From Candidatus Benthicola azotiphorus (GTDB lineage Bacteria > Gemmatimonadota > Gemmatimonadetes > Palauibacterales > Palauibacteraceae), in contig CANPVW010000253.1 in NCBI GenBank assembly GCA_947581745.1, positions 1 through 10,689 on the forward strand: 10,689 nt of DNA. The letters are read 5' to 3'. The notes below the pieces were generated by a model that searched no databases, was not told the origin of the DNA, and was given only the letters and a program-made list of their open reading frames with translations. The translations under genes and the position numbers were made by a program. Below are positions 1 through 6,029 of this stretch, piece by piece (position 1 is the stretch's first letter; the number at the start of each line of letters is the position of its first letter).

Positions 1-250
1 TGCAGTTGGCCCCGAGGTCGGCGTGCGTGGCCGGATCGCCATCGTTGACGTAATCGAGCCGCTGGATCAGGCCCTCGAGATCGCCGATCCCGTCTCCGTC
101 GCTGTCCTGGAACGAGCGCACGAAGATCTCGTAGCAGACGCCGGCCTGGCGCCAGTCCGGGGCGCCGGCAGCGCCGTTCTGGGCCCGACTCGAACCGCCA
201 TGGCCGAATGCGAGCCCGATCGTCAACGGTATGATAAATGCAAATTTCAT
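1..250 (-). CDS. GH13 alpha-amylase family enzyme, 5' part only (secreted)
   Basis: The first 83 codons of a gene that leaves the window at its left edge. The start is ATG at 250. Residues 1-23 form a signal peptide (hydrophobic IIPLTIGLAFG, cleavage likely after SRA), so the enzyme is exported. The mature start reads CYEIFVRSFQDSDGDGIGDL, followed by a segment ending LDYVNDGDP; this is the first strand and loop of the GH13 barrel, where the D-x-D-G-x-G-D-L motif is typical of alpha-amylases and alpha-glucosidases. The catalytic residues lie outside the window, so exact substrate (starch, maltodextrin, trehalose) cannot be read. It is 46 bases downstream of the esterase gene on the same strand, so co-transcription is likely. 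No Shine-Dalgarno sequence is visible; the leader is very AT-rich. Identification as GH13 is firm from this stretch; the subfamily is not. Confidence 0.88.
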   Translation of the reverse strand, partial: MKFAFIIPLTIGLAFGHGGSSRAQNGAAGAPDWRQAGVCYEIFVRSFQDSDGDGIGDLEGLIQRLDYVNDGDPATHADLGANC

Positions 251-296
251 TGTACTTATATGTATTCGTATAAAGTAATTTCCAGTGTCGCTCGCG
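251..296 (-). promoter_or_regulatory. AT-rich leader with -10-like element before the amylase gene
   Basis: Only 6 of the 30 bases at 251-280 are G or C, in an otherwise GC-rich window. On the minus strand TATAAG (260-255) matches the -10 consensus at 5 of 6 positions and ends only four bases before the ATG at 250. That would place transcription start at or next to the start codon, giving a leaderless mRNA, which fits the missing Shine-Dalgarno sequence. I see no good -35 element. The amylase gene may therefore have its own promoter in addition to read-through from the esterase gene. This is inference from base composition. Confidence 0.4.
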
Positions 297-1550
297 TCAG
301 TCGGCGCTGCCCGGGCCGAACAGGAACGTCATGGGATCGTCGAGTCGGGCGCGCCACGATGCCTCGTTGTGAGTCGCCCCCTCGTACTCGCGGATCACGA
401 AGTCCTCGCCTTCGACGAGCCCCTGTCCGAGCAGCCACTCGCGCACCGCGTCGTGCGTCGGACCGTACTGGGAGTCGAGTCCCTCCGTGCCGTAGTCGAA
501 CCAGTAGCGCGCGCCCTCCGGAACGGTCAGGCCCCCCTCGATGTCGCGGACGATGTACGGAGTGTCGTCCGGAGCTTCGTCGGCCTCTCCGCCCTCTTCG
601 TTCGTGACCTGCGTCCACACGGCTTCGGAGAGCGGGAAGTGGGTCGACACGCAGCCGCACGCCCCGAACGCCTCCGGGTGATAGGTCACGAGGTAGTAGG
701 AGAGGAGTCCTCCCATGGAGGATCCCATGGCCGCCGTGTTCTCCGGTCCGGTCAGGGTACGGAACTCCGCGTTCACGCGTGGCATGAGCTCTTCGATCAG
801 GAAGCGCGCGTATTCCGGAGCGCCGTGCCACGGGGAGTACTCGGGCGCCCGCTGGTCCGTGCTCCAGGCGCCGACCACGATGATGGGCGGGATGACCCCC
901 GCCTCGACGAGGCGCACGACCGACTCGTCCACTCCCCAGTCGACGCCCGTGTTCGCGATCCGGGGATCGAACAGGTTCTGCCCGTCGCTCATGTACAGGA
1001 CCGGATAGCGCGCATCCGGGTCGTCGTCGTATCCCGGCGGCAGCCAGATCTCCACGTGACGCGTCGGCCCGAGGAACCGGGACTCGACATCCGTCCAGTA
1101 GATGAGCCGACCCTCGACTCCGGAGCCCTCGACGTCCTCGATCCACCGCATCGGGTCCTTGAACGCGACGATGTCGTGCTCGACCTCGAGGTCTCCGTCC
1201 ACGATGATCCGGTGATTCGCGGGAACCTGACCGTCGGCGCCCAGCTCCTCGTAGTCCCACTTGCCGAGCGTGAACTTGTACTCGACTTCCGCGCCCATCG
1301 GCGCGTGGACGGTGGCGGAGCGTTCGACCCCGTCGCCGGTCATGGCCAGGCCGGCCGGGTCCCACGGGCCGAGCTCCGGGAGGCTGCCCGACAGGTAGAG
1401 GGTCCCAGTGCCTTCCGGGACCTCCGCCACGATGGTCACGGCACAGCACTCTGCGGTCGAATCGCCGCCCGACGATTCGTCGTCCGCTGCATCCCGGTTG
1501 GCGCAGGCCGCGGCGATGAGGACTGCGGAGAGGATCAGTACATGGCGCAT
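297..1550 (-). CDS. Lipoprotein esterase with N-terminal CBM20-like starch-binding domain
   Basis: This 417-residue protein has a short hydrophobic signal ending in IAAAC (Cys16), a probable lipid anchor, so it should sit in the envelope. Residues about 36-130 resemble a CBM20/CBM48 starch-binding fold: LSGSLPELGPWDP (53-65) is the characteristic motif. Residues about 145-415 are an alpha/beta hydrolase of the esterase D / enterochelin-esterase type (YPVLYMSDGQNLFD at 182-195). The nucleophile is Ser278 in GSSMGG, the likely acid is Asp352 (FDYG) and the likely base is His394 (ATHN). Substrate is unknown; an acyl ester on a glucan or glycoside is a reasonable guess given the binding domain and the downstream amylase. 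The ATG at 1550 is preceded by GGAG nine bases upstream. It is divergent from the ROK kinase gene. Confidence 0.85.
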   Translation of the reverse strand: MRHVLILSAVLIAAACANRDAADDESSGGDSTAECCAVTIVAEVPEGTGTLYLSGSLPELGPWDPAGLAMTGDGVERSATVHAPMGAEVEYKFTLGKWDYEELGADGQVPANHRIIVDGDLEVEHDIVAFKDPMRWIEDVEGSGVEGRLIYWTDVESRFLGPTRHVEIWLPPGYDDDPDARYPVLYMSDGQNLFDPRIANTGVDWGVDESVVRLVEAGVIPPIIVVGAWSTDQRAPEYSPWHGAPEYARFLIEELMPRVNAEFRTLTGPENTAAMGSSMGGLLSYYLVTYHPEAFGACGCVSTHFPLSEAVWTQVTNEEGGEADEAPDDTPYIVRDIEGGLTVPEGARYWFDYGTEGLDSQYGPTHDAVREWLLGQGLVEGEDFVIREYEGATHNEASWRARLDDPMTFLFGPGSAD

Positions 1551-1589
1551 GAGAGGTCGCTCCGTCCGATAGGTGACGCTACAACCGCT

Positions 1590-1603
1590 GGAAGCTACCT
1601 TCC
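1590..1603. promoter_or_regulatory. Inverted repeat GGAAG-CTAC-CTTCC, candidate operator
   Basis: A perfect five-base inverted repeat with a four-base centre lies in the 98-base divergent region between the esterase and ROK kinase genes, 40 bases from the esterase start. With one flanking base (GGAAGCTACCTTCCC, 1590-1604) it matches the core of the palindrome beside the PadR gene (3776-3790) at 13 of 15 positions with the same spacing. That makes a shared regulator binding site plausible, with the PadR protein the natural candidate. A short RNA hairpin is the alternative. Confidence 0.45.
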
Positions 1604-1629
1604 CGTCTCACGAAGGCCAACCACTGACA

Positions 1630-1643
1630 CTTCCGATCGGAAG
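1630..1643. promoter_or_regulatory. Perfect 14-base palindrome covering the kinase ribosome binding site
   Basis: CTTCCGATCGGAAG is its own reverse complement. Its right arm plus the next base forms GGAAGG (1639-1644), the probable Shine-Dalgarno sequence, four bases before the TTG start at 1649. It uses the same arms as the 1590-1603 repeat in the opposite order, so the two could pair alternatively in RNA. It may be an operator, an RNA structure hiding the ribosome binding site, or chance. Confidence 0.4.
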
Positions 1644-1648
1644 GCGAC

Positions 1649-2635
1649 TTGACTTCAGCAGCCGAGCTGGCGGTCGGTGTGGACCTGGGCGGGACCAAGA
1701 TCCAGGCGGCGCTCGTCGACGCGGCGGGCCGCGTGCTCGCCTCCCATCGCCTCGAGACGGATGTCGAAGCCGGACCATCGAAGGTGACCGAGGACGTGGC
1801 GCGGTGCGTTCGTGCCTGCGCACCAGACTTTTCGAAGATCGTGACGGTCGGCGTCGGCGTGGCGGGCCAGGTCGCGCGGGAGTCCGGCCGCGTCTACTCG
1901 GCGCCTAATCTCAGATGGACCGACTTCCCGCTGCGGGAGCGGCTCGAGCGCGACCTCGGGGTGCCGGTCGCGGTGGAGAACGATGTGCGCGCGATCGCCT
2001 GGGGCGAGTGGAAGCACGGCGCCGGCCGGGCGATCGACGACCTGATCGTGATGTTCGTCGGAACCGGCGTCGGCGGGGGCGTGGTGAGCGGCGGGCGGAT
2101 GCTCACCGGCGACCTCGGGATCGCCGGCGAGCTGGGTCACATGACGCTCGTCGCCGGCGGCAGGCCGTGCACGTGCGGCAACCACGGCTGCCTCGAGGCG
2201 TACGCCGGCGGATGGGCGATCGCCGAGCGCGCCCGGGAAGCGGCACAGGCCGATCCCGAAGCCGGGCGCGAGTTGCTGACGCGGTCGGAGAAGGAGCCGC
2301 TGACCGCCCGCGTGGTCAGCGAAGCCGCCGAGTGGGGGGATCCGCTCGCCAAGAGCCTGCTCGAGGAAACCGGAAGTTACCTGGGACGCGCGATGGTGGG
2401 GCTGGTCCACATCTTCAACCCGCGCCGCATCGTGCTCGGCGGGGGGGTGATCGACGGGAACCCCGATCTCGTCGCGCAGGTCGAGGCCGTCATCCGCGAC
2501 CAGGCGATCGCCGTGGCGACGGAGCGCCTCGAAGTTCGGCGGTCGAAGCTCGGGCAGCAGGCCGGCGTCATCGGCAGTGCCACACTCGCGCTGCATCGCA
2601 AGGACGCCTACGGGACCGGCACGACTCCTTCCTGA
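1649..2635 (+). CDS. ROK-family sugar kinase, probable glucokinase
   Basis: This 328-residue cytoplasmic kinase would phosphorylate glucose or a related hexose with ATP. Its length is normal for the ROK family. Visible motifs in order: phosphate-binding DLGGTK (12-17); catalytic Asp112 in VENDVRA; GTGVGGG (138-144); sugar-binding ELGH (161-164); and the zinc-binding ROK signature CTCGNHGC (174-181). There is no N-terminal helix-turn-helix, so it is an enzyme rather than a ROK repressor. The start is TTG, the only sensible choice because the phosphate-binding loop follows at once; GGAAGG precedes it by four bases within a palindrome. It is divergent from the esterase and amylase genes, which supports use of glucose released from a glucan. 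Its 3' end overlaps the convergent lipoprotein gene by 28 bases. Glucose as substrate is inferred from family; N-acetylmannosamine, fructose or allose kinases share these motifs. Confidence 0.9.
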   Translation: MTSAAELAVGVDLGGTKIQAALVDAAGRVLASHRLETDVEAGPSKVTEDVARCVRACAPDFSKIVTVGVGVAGQVARESGRVYSAPNLRWTDFPLRERLERDLGVPVAVENDVRAIAWGEWKHGAGRAIDDLIVMFVGTGVGGGVVSGGRMLTGDLGIAGELGHMTLVAGGRPCTCGNHGCLEAYAGGWAIAERAREAAQADPEAGRELLTRSEKEPLTARVVSEAAEWGDPLAKSLLEETGSYLGRAMVGLVHIFNPRRIVLGGGVIDGNPDLVAQVEAVIRDQAIAVATERLEVRRSKLGQQAGVIGSATLALHRKDAYGTGTTPS

Positions 2636-3225
2636 TCGGTTCCATCGTCGGCACCTTCCTCCGGAGCCCCCTTGTCCGGCGCCTTGTCCGAGCCTTCTCG
2701 TCCCTCTCGCCCTCGCGCGTCCGGCCAATCGTCGTCACCCGGCAGCGCGTCGCCATAGAAGATGGAGTAGCTGGGCCGCGAGCCGATGACGAGCGTGGCG
2801 ATATTGCAGAAGACCGGCTCGGTAGCCACGGGAGGAGGAACGCCGATCTGCATCCCTCCGCTCTGAATGCGCAGCTGGACGGCCTCGTGGAGGTAGGCGC
2901 GGGGGACCTGATAGCTCGTCCGCGAGAAGCCCATGGCGGGGCGCGCCATCTGGAAGGGGCCGAACTTGAGCTGGATGTTCATCGAGCTCTGGTTGTCGAC
3001 TCGCACCGTGACGGTGGCGTCCAGCTTGCAGAACCGATCGTTCGTTGTTGGCTGCGCTGCGCCGGCCTCCGAGTCAGACTGCTCTGCGTCGGTTCCTTCC
3101 GCGTCGTTCTCGCCTGCCGGGGTCCCCTGCGCCTCCGACGCCTCCGTCTGCGGACCGGGGTCGGGAGTCGAGGCGCAGCCGGAGAGCGCAAGTGCCGGCA
3201 ATGCGGCACAACCGGCGCAGAACAC
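2608..3225 (-). CDS. Hypothetical lipoprotein with acidic low-complexity ends
   Basis: I do not recognise a named family. The 205-residue product begins with a hydrophobic stretch ending LSGC (Cys17), a convincing lipobox. Residues about 20-62 are an acidic, Ser/Glu/Gly-rich linker. A compact beta-rich domain follows (about 65-160: CKLDATVTVRVDNQSS, later LVIGSRPSYSIFYGD) with Cys near both ends (C66 and a later FCN) that could form a disulfide. The last 45 residues are charged and low in complexity. The beta domain resembles small Ig-like lipoproteins seen in Gemmatimonadota; this is inference. The only standard start is GTG at 3225, but it lacks a ribosome binding site and the signal then lacks an N-terminal positive charge; the frame is open upstream to a stop at 3346-3348 without another ATG, GTG or TTG. 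Its first 152 bases overlap the PadR gene tail in another frame. Confidence 0.65.
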   Translation of the reverse strand: MFCAGCAALPALALSGCASTPDPGPQTEASEAQGTPAGENDAEGTDAEQSDSEAGAAQPTTNDRFCKLDATVTVRVDNQSSMNIQLKFGPFQMARPAMGFSRTSYQVPRAYLHEAVQLRIQSGGMQIGVPPPVATEPVFCNIATLVIGSRPSYSIFYGDALPGDDDWPDARGREGREGSDKAPDKGAPEEGADDGTDQEGVVPVP

Positions 3226-3739
3226 GATGGAGGAAACGAAGCGCAGCAGAGCCGAAGCGCCTGGTGCGGCGCCCTGCGCGATTCCCGGCCGCGGGTGTTT
3301 CTGCAGGTCCAGCGTTGCGGGCCAACCTTGTTCGAGTTTCGGATTCTACACGCGCCTGGTCGAATGTGTTTCCCGAGCCAGGCCGGTACCGGCGTGGTTC
3401 GTCTCTCCGCTTCAGGTTCCTCGCCCTGCGGAAGCCGTTGTCGGTCAGAGAATGGTAGCGGCGCCGCGGACGTCCGTCGGCGAGGGCCAGCTCAGCGTCC
3501 TCCCAGCGGTCCTCGATTGCACCGCACCGGCGCAGCCTGAAGAGGACCTTGTAGATGGTTCCGTTGGACCGCAGTCGGGCCGCATCCGTTCGTTCGATGC
3601 GGTGCGGCGTGCCTGTGCGGCAGAGCAGGTCAGCCAACTCGTAGCCGTGGAGTCCATGCGGCCTCGCGTCGGCGTGTTCGTGGAGCAGCCGGATTACGGC
3701 CTTTTCAATCTGTAGCAGCAGTCCGGCATCCCGCTGCAT
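3074..3739 (-). CDS. PadR-family transcriptional regulator (C-terminal tail uncertain)
   Basis: A winged-helix DNA-binding protein. Residues about 8-110 match PadR: LLHEHADARPHGLHGYEL (18-35) is the first helix pair with the HGYEL signature, GTIYKVLFRLRRCG (60-73) the recognition helix, and GRPRRRYHSLTDNG (89-102) the wing. The start is ATG at 3739, with AGGAGG ten bases upstream. PadR proteins usually repress a nearby gene and often their own. A 20-base perfect palindrome lies 33 bases upstream and is the likely operator. Beyond residue about 115 the translation turns arginine-rich and unlike any C-terminal dimerisation helix, and it overlaps the lipoprotein start by 152 bases. The true protein may end early, carry a frameshift near 3340-3400, or genuinely have this odd tail. 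The PadR domain call is firm; the 3' boundary at 3074 is simply the first in-frame stop. Confidence 0.7.
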   Translation of the reverse strand: MQRDAGLLLQIEKAVIRLLHEHADARPHGLHGYELADLLCRTGTPHRIERTDAARLRSNGTIYKVLFRLRRCGAIEDRWEDAELALADGRPRRRYHSLTDNGFRRARNLKRRDEPRRYRPGSGNTFDQARVESETRTRLARNAGPAETPAAGNRAGRRTRRFGSAALRFLHRVLRRLCRIAGTCALRLRLDSRPRSADGGVGGAGDPGRRERRGRNRRRAV

Positions 3740-3772
3740 GGCAGGGTACCCTCCTGAACGGGTGATGTGATA

Positions 3773-3792
3773 TTGGGAAGATATCTTCCCAA
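3773..3792. promoter_or_regulatory. Perfect 20-base palindrome, candidate PadR operator
   Basis: TTGGGAAGATATCTTCCCAA is an uninterrupted perfect palindrome in the divergent region between the PadR gene (start 3739) and the yjbQ gene (start 3878). The position suits autoregulation of PadR and possibly control of yjbQ. Fifteen bases of it (3776-3790) recur with two mismatches at 1590-1604. Dimeric winged-helix regulators bind this kind of symmetric site. It is too close to the PadR start and lacks a T-run, so a terminator is unlikely. Confidence 0.65.
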
Positions 3793-3841
3793 ACCCAACA
3801 CCCCCTCAACGGGGTCGTCCTCCGAGCTTACCCGAGCCATC

Positions 3842-3870
3842 TTGACACGCTCCCACCCGGCGGGTTCTTC
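3842..3870 (+). promoter_or_regulatory. Possible yjbQ promoter with consensus -35 box
   Basis: TTGACA (3842-3847) is a perfect -35 consensus. Seventeen bases on, TTCTTC (3865-3870) is a poor -10. If used, transcription would begin around 3877-3879, right at the ATG at 3878, giving a leaderless message; no Shine-Dalgarno sequence precedes that ATG. The weak -10 keeps confidence low. Confidence 0.25.
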
Positions 3871-3877
3871 TGACGGC

Positions 3878-4300
3878 ATGAAGACGATTCAGAAGGAAAT
3901 CACGCTTCCCGCCTTTCCGCGCGGGTTTCATCTCGTCACGCAGCAGATCGTGAGCGAGCTGCCAGAGATCGGCGACTTCGAAGCCGGGCTGCTGAACGTG
4001 TTCATTAAGCACACGTCGGCGAGTCTCACCGTCAACGAGAACGCGGATCCAACCGTGCGCGAAGACTTCGAGGCGTATTTCGACCGGGCCGTGCCGGAAG
4101 ATGAGCCTTATTACAGGCACACAATGGAAGGGCCAGACGACATGCCGGCCCACATAAAGGCTTCGATGATGGGGAGTTCGGTGACGATCCCGATCACCCG
4201 CGGTCGTCTGAATCTCGGGACCTGGCAGGGCATCTACCTGTGCGAGCACCGCGCTCGGGGCGGTAGGCGAAAGTTCCTGGTCACAGCCACCGGGACCTGA
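3878..4300 (+). CDS. yjbQ: YjbQ / UPF0047 family protein
   Basis: This 140-residue protein matches the YjbQ family over its full usual length. Diagnostic blocks are HTSASLTVNENADPTVRED (45-63), YRHTMEGPDDMPAHIKASMM (79-98) and GRLNLGTWQGIYLCEHR (109-125). The conserved histidines (H45, H81, H92, H124) cluster as a likely metal or active site. E. coli YjbQ has a weak, secondary thiamine-phosphate synthase activity; the physiological role of the family is unsettled. The frame is open further upstream to 3767, but that extension crosses the palindrome and has no family similarity, so ATG 3878 is chosen. The gene is divergent from PadR and converges on the GWxTD gene with a 31-base gap, in which I see no clear terminator hairpin. 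Confidence 0.93.
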   Translation: MKTIQKEITLPAFPRGFHLVTQQIVSELPEIGDFEAGLLNVFIKHTSASLTVNENADPTVREDFEAYFDRAVPEDEPYYRHTMEGPDDMPAHIKASMMGSSVTIPITRGRLNLGTWQGIYLCEHRARGGRRKFLVTATGT

Positions 4301-4331
4301 GACCGGGGACCGCGCGTTCTTCCGCTTTCTT

Positions 4332-6029
4332 CTAGTCCGCGCGCACGATCGGGGTCGTGATCGGCAGGCTCGTCCGTTCCCTCGCCGGCTCGGTGATTCG
4401 GATCCCGAGCGTATAGGGGCCGCCCGGGGACTCGGAAAGGTCGAGCCTCAGGTGGTGGGACCCGATTCCCCCGGTCGACGGCATTTGTGAGGCGAACGAC
4501 AGCCGGAATGCCGTTTCGCCCGGTGCCACTTCCCACAGGCGATCCGCGAGGGCCTCCGGGACCACCCGTACCTCGACCGAGTACGGCATGGTTGCCTCCA
4601 CTCCGTACGCCTCGAAATACAGGTGGATCTCGCCGTTCGATCCCGTGATGTGGCTCGGAGTCACCGCGAGGAACGTCTCACCATCTCGAGTCCAGGAGCC
4701 GCCCGAATCCGCAGCGACCGCGATGTCACTGACTTCCGGGAGATCCGACAGAGTCAGACCGGTGGCCACTCCCCGGTCCCAGTTGCCGACCGGCTCGACA
4801 TCGTCGCCGGGATCCTCCCGGCCGTCCGTCCCGCCCGCTCGGGTGTTTCCGTCCACAACGATGACGGTGAAAGGATGCTCCCCCGGTCCGACCGACAAGG
4901 GAATGCGAGAGATCAACGCGTCCTCGTCTCCGGGCTCACCCGGAAACGAGTAAACGGTCCGGACTGAGTCGCGCTTCACGTCCTTTCCGATCCGCACGGC
5001 GGCGGAGAGATCGAGCCGGTACACGCTCAGTCCTTCCGGCGTCTGTTCCGCGGCCAGGTCCCCGGCGCGGGCGGCGGCGACCAGCCAGACGACCGTGCGG
5101 CCGGAGGAGGGATCGAGGAATCTCAGGTGCTCCCACGCGAAGCGCAGCGACGGGTCGACTTCGGGGGCATCCGGGACGGAATCGACGGCGAACCTGATAT
5201 CGCCCATCGTCTTCAGTCTGTCCTCGTTGAGATCCTGGAGCAGCTCGGTCCCCCCGCGCACGGAGCGGTATGCCAGGGTAGCGTAGTAGGGATCGAGTCC
5301 CTGGAAGGAGAGCAGCAGGTCCATGAGCGGTGCCCGGCCCGCGGCGCCGATCACCGCCATGTTGACCAGATCCATCTGGGTCGCTCCATGCCAGGCGCCC
5401 ACGGCGCGCCACGGAGCGTCGAGCAGCCGATAATCGGCCACGCCGATTCCCATCGTCGTGACGGGAGAGAAGAAGTAGATCCGCCTTCCACCGGGCCGGT
5501 CGTATGCCCAGCCCTCGATGCGGTTTCCCATCGCCTGGGTACCGCCGGCGATCGCGTAGGCGACCTCGTCGGGCTCCCCCATGCGGAGGTAGATGAGGCC
5601 GCGGTCGTCGAACATGAGGTCGGGATGCCGTCCCAGGGAATCGGCGGCGCCTGCCTGCACCCGCTTCTTTCGGAGCCACCAGTCGTCCCGCACCTTGGCG
5701 AGCCGCTCGTAGTGGAGCGCCAGCCGCTCGTCGACCGACATGCCGGCCCGCACGGCGCGCTCGGCGAGCATGTCCTCCAGGAAGGCGCAGCGCGAAGCGA
5801 CCGGACTGGCCTCCCATTCCTCTATCTCGCCTCGCGTGGCGAGCCCACGAAGGTCCTTCCAGAGGGCCTCGAGCGCCAGCGAGTCTCCGCTGGCGCAGGC
5901 GGACTGAAAAGCCGCCATCCGGTCCTGGGCGACCGCCGCCGGCGGAGCTAAGGCGAAGAGCAGCGATGCGAGAACGCCCGCCGCCCGCGGGGCGACCTCC
6001 CCGATTCGACGCGAAGCGACGCGGCTCAC
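4332..6029 (-). CDS. Secreted GWxTD domain-containing protein
   Basis: A 565-residue exported protein of unknown function. Residues 1-34 are a signal peptide (VLASLLFALAPPAAVA, then QDR). A charged helical region follows (about 50-125), including DDWWLRKKR. The GWxTD domain is marked by DDRGLIYLRMGEPDEV (141-156), EGWAYD (172-177) and RRIYFF (182-187). The C-terminal half is beta-rich, with a segment near the end resembling the Ig-like part of such proteins. GWxTD proteins are common in Acidobacteriota, Bacteroidota and Gemmatimonadota, without a defined function. The start is GTG at 6029: its GTGA overlaps the TGA stop of the upstream LVIVD gene, AGGAG lies 11 bases before it, and the signal peptide follows directly. 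The frame stays open upstream to 6707, but that is only antiparallel-phase read-through of the LVIVD gene. Translational coupling with the LVIVD gene is likely. Confidence 0.82.
   Translation of the reverse strand: MSRVASRRIGEVAPRAAGVLASLLFALAPPAAVAQDRMAAFQSACASGDSLALEALWKDLRGLATRGEIEEWEASPVASRCAFLEDMLAERAVRAGMSVDERLALHYERLAKVRDDWWLRKKRVQAGAADSLGRHPDLMFDDRGLIYLRMGEPDEVAYAIAGGTQAMGNRIEGWAYDRPGGRRIYFFSPVTTMGIGVADYRLLDAPWRAVGAWHGATQMDLVNMAVIGAAGRAPLMDLLLSFQGLDPYYATLAYRSVRGGTELLQDLNEDRLKTMGDIRFAVDSVPDAPEVDPSLRFAWEHLRFLDPSSGRTVVWLVAAARAGDLAAEQTPEGLSVYRLDLSAAVRIGKDVKRDSVRTVYSFPGEPGDEDALISRIPLSVGPGEHPFTVIVVDGNTRAGGTDGREDPGDDVEPVGNWDRGVATGLTLSDLPEVSDIAVAADSGGSWTRDGETFLAVTPSHITGSNGEIHLYFEAYGVEATMPYSVEVRVVPEALADRLWEVAPGETAFRLSFASQMPSTGGIGSHHLRLDLSESPGGPYTLGIRITEPARERTSLPITTPIVRAD

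Noticed and set aside
285..1652. Long open frame on the plus strand opposite the esterase gene
   Set aside because: The translation is rich in Arg, Asp and Val with no domain or signal; such mirror frames arise in GC-rich coding sequence. The minus-strand esterase has a lipobox, binding domain and catalytic triad.
1655..2728. Long open frame on the minus strand opposite the ROK kinase
   Set aside because: No recognisable motif; the opposite strand has every ROK signature.
1915..3540. 541-codon plus-strand open frame crossing the kinase, lipoprotein and PadR genes
   Set aside because: It spans three better-supported genes, is low-complexity arginine-rich in its first half and has no domain.
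3767..3877. N-terminal extension of YjbQ by 37 residues
   Set aside because: The extension crosses the palindrome, has no family similarity, and YjbQ proteins are normally about 140 residues from the chosen ATG.
4301..4331. Possible terminator between convergent yjbQ and GWxTD genes
   Set aside because: GC-rich, but I could find no stable stem followed by a T-run on either strand.
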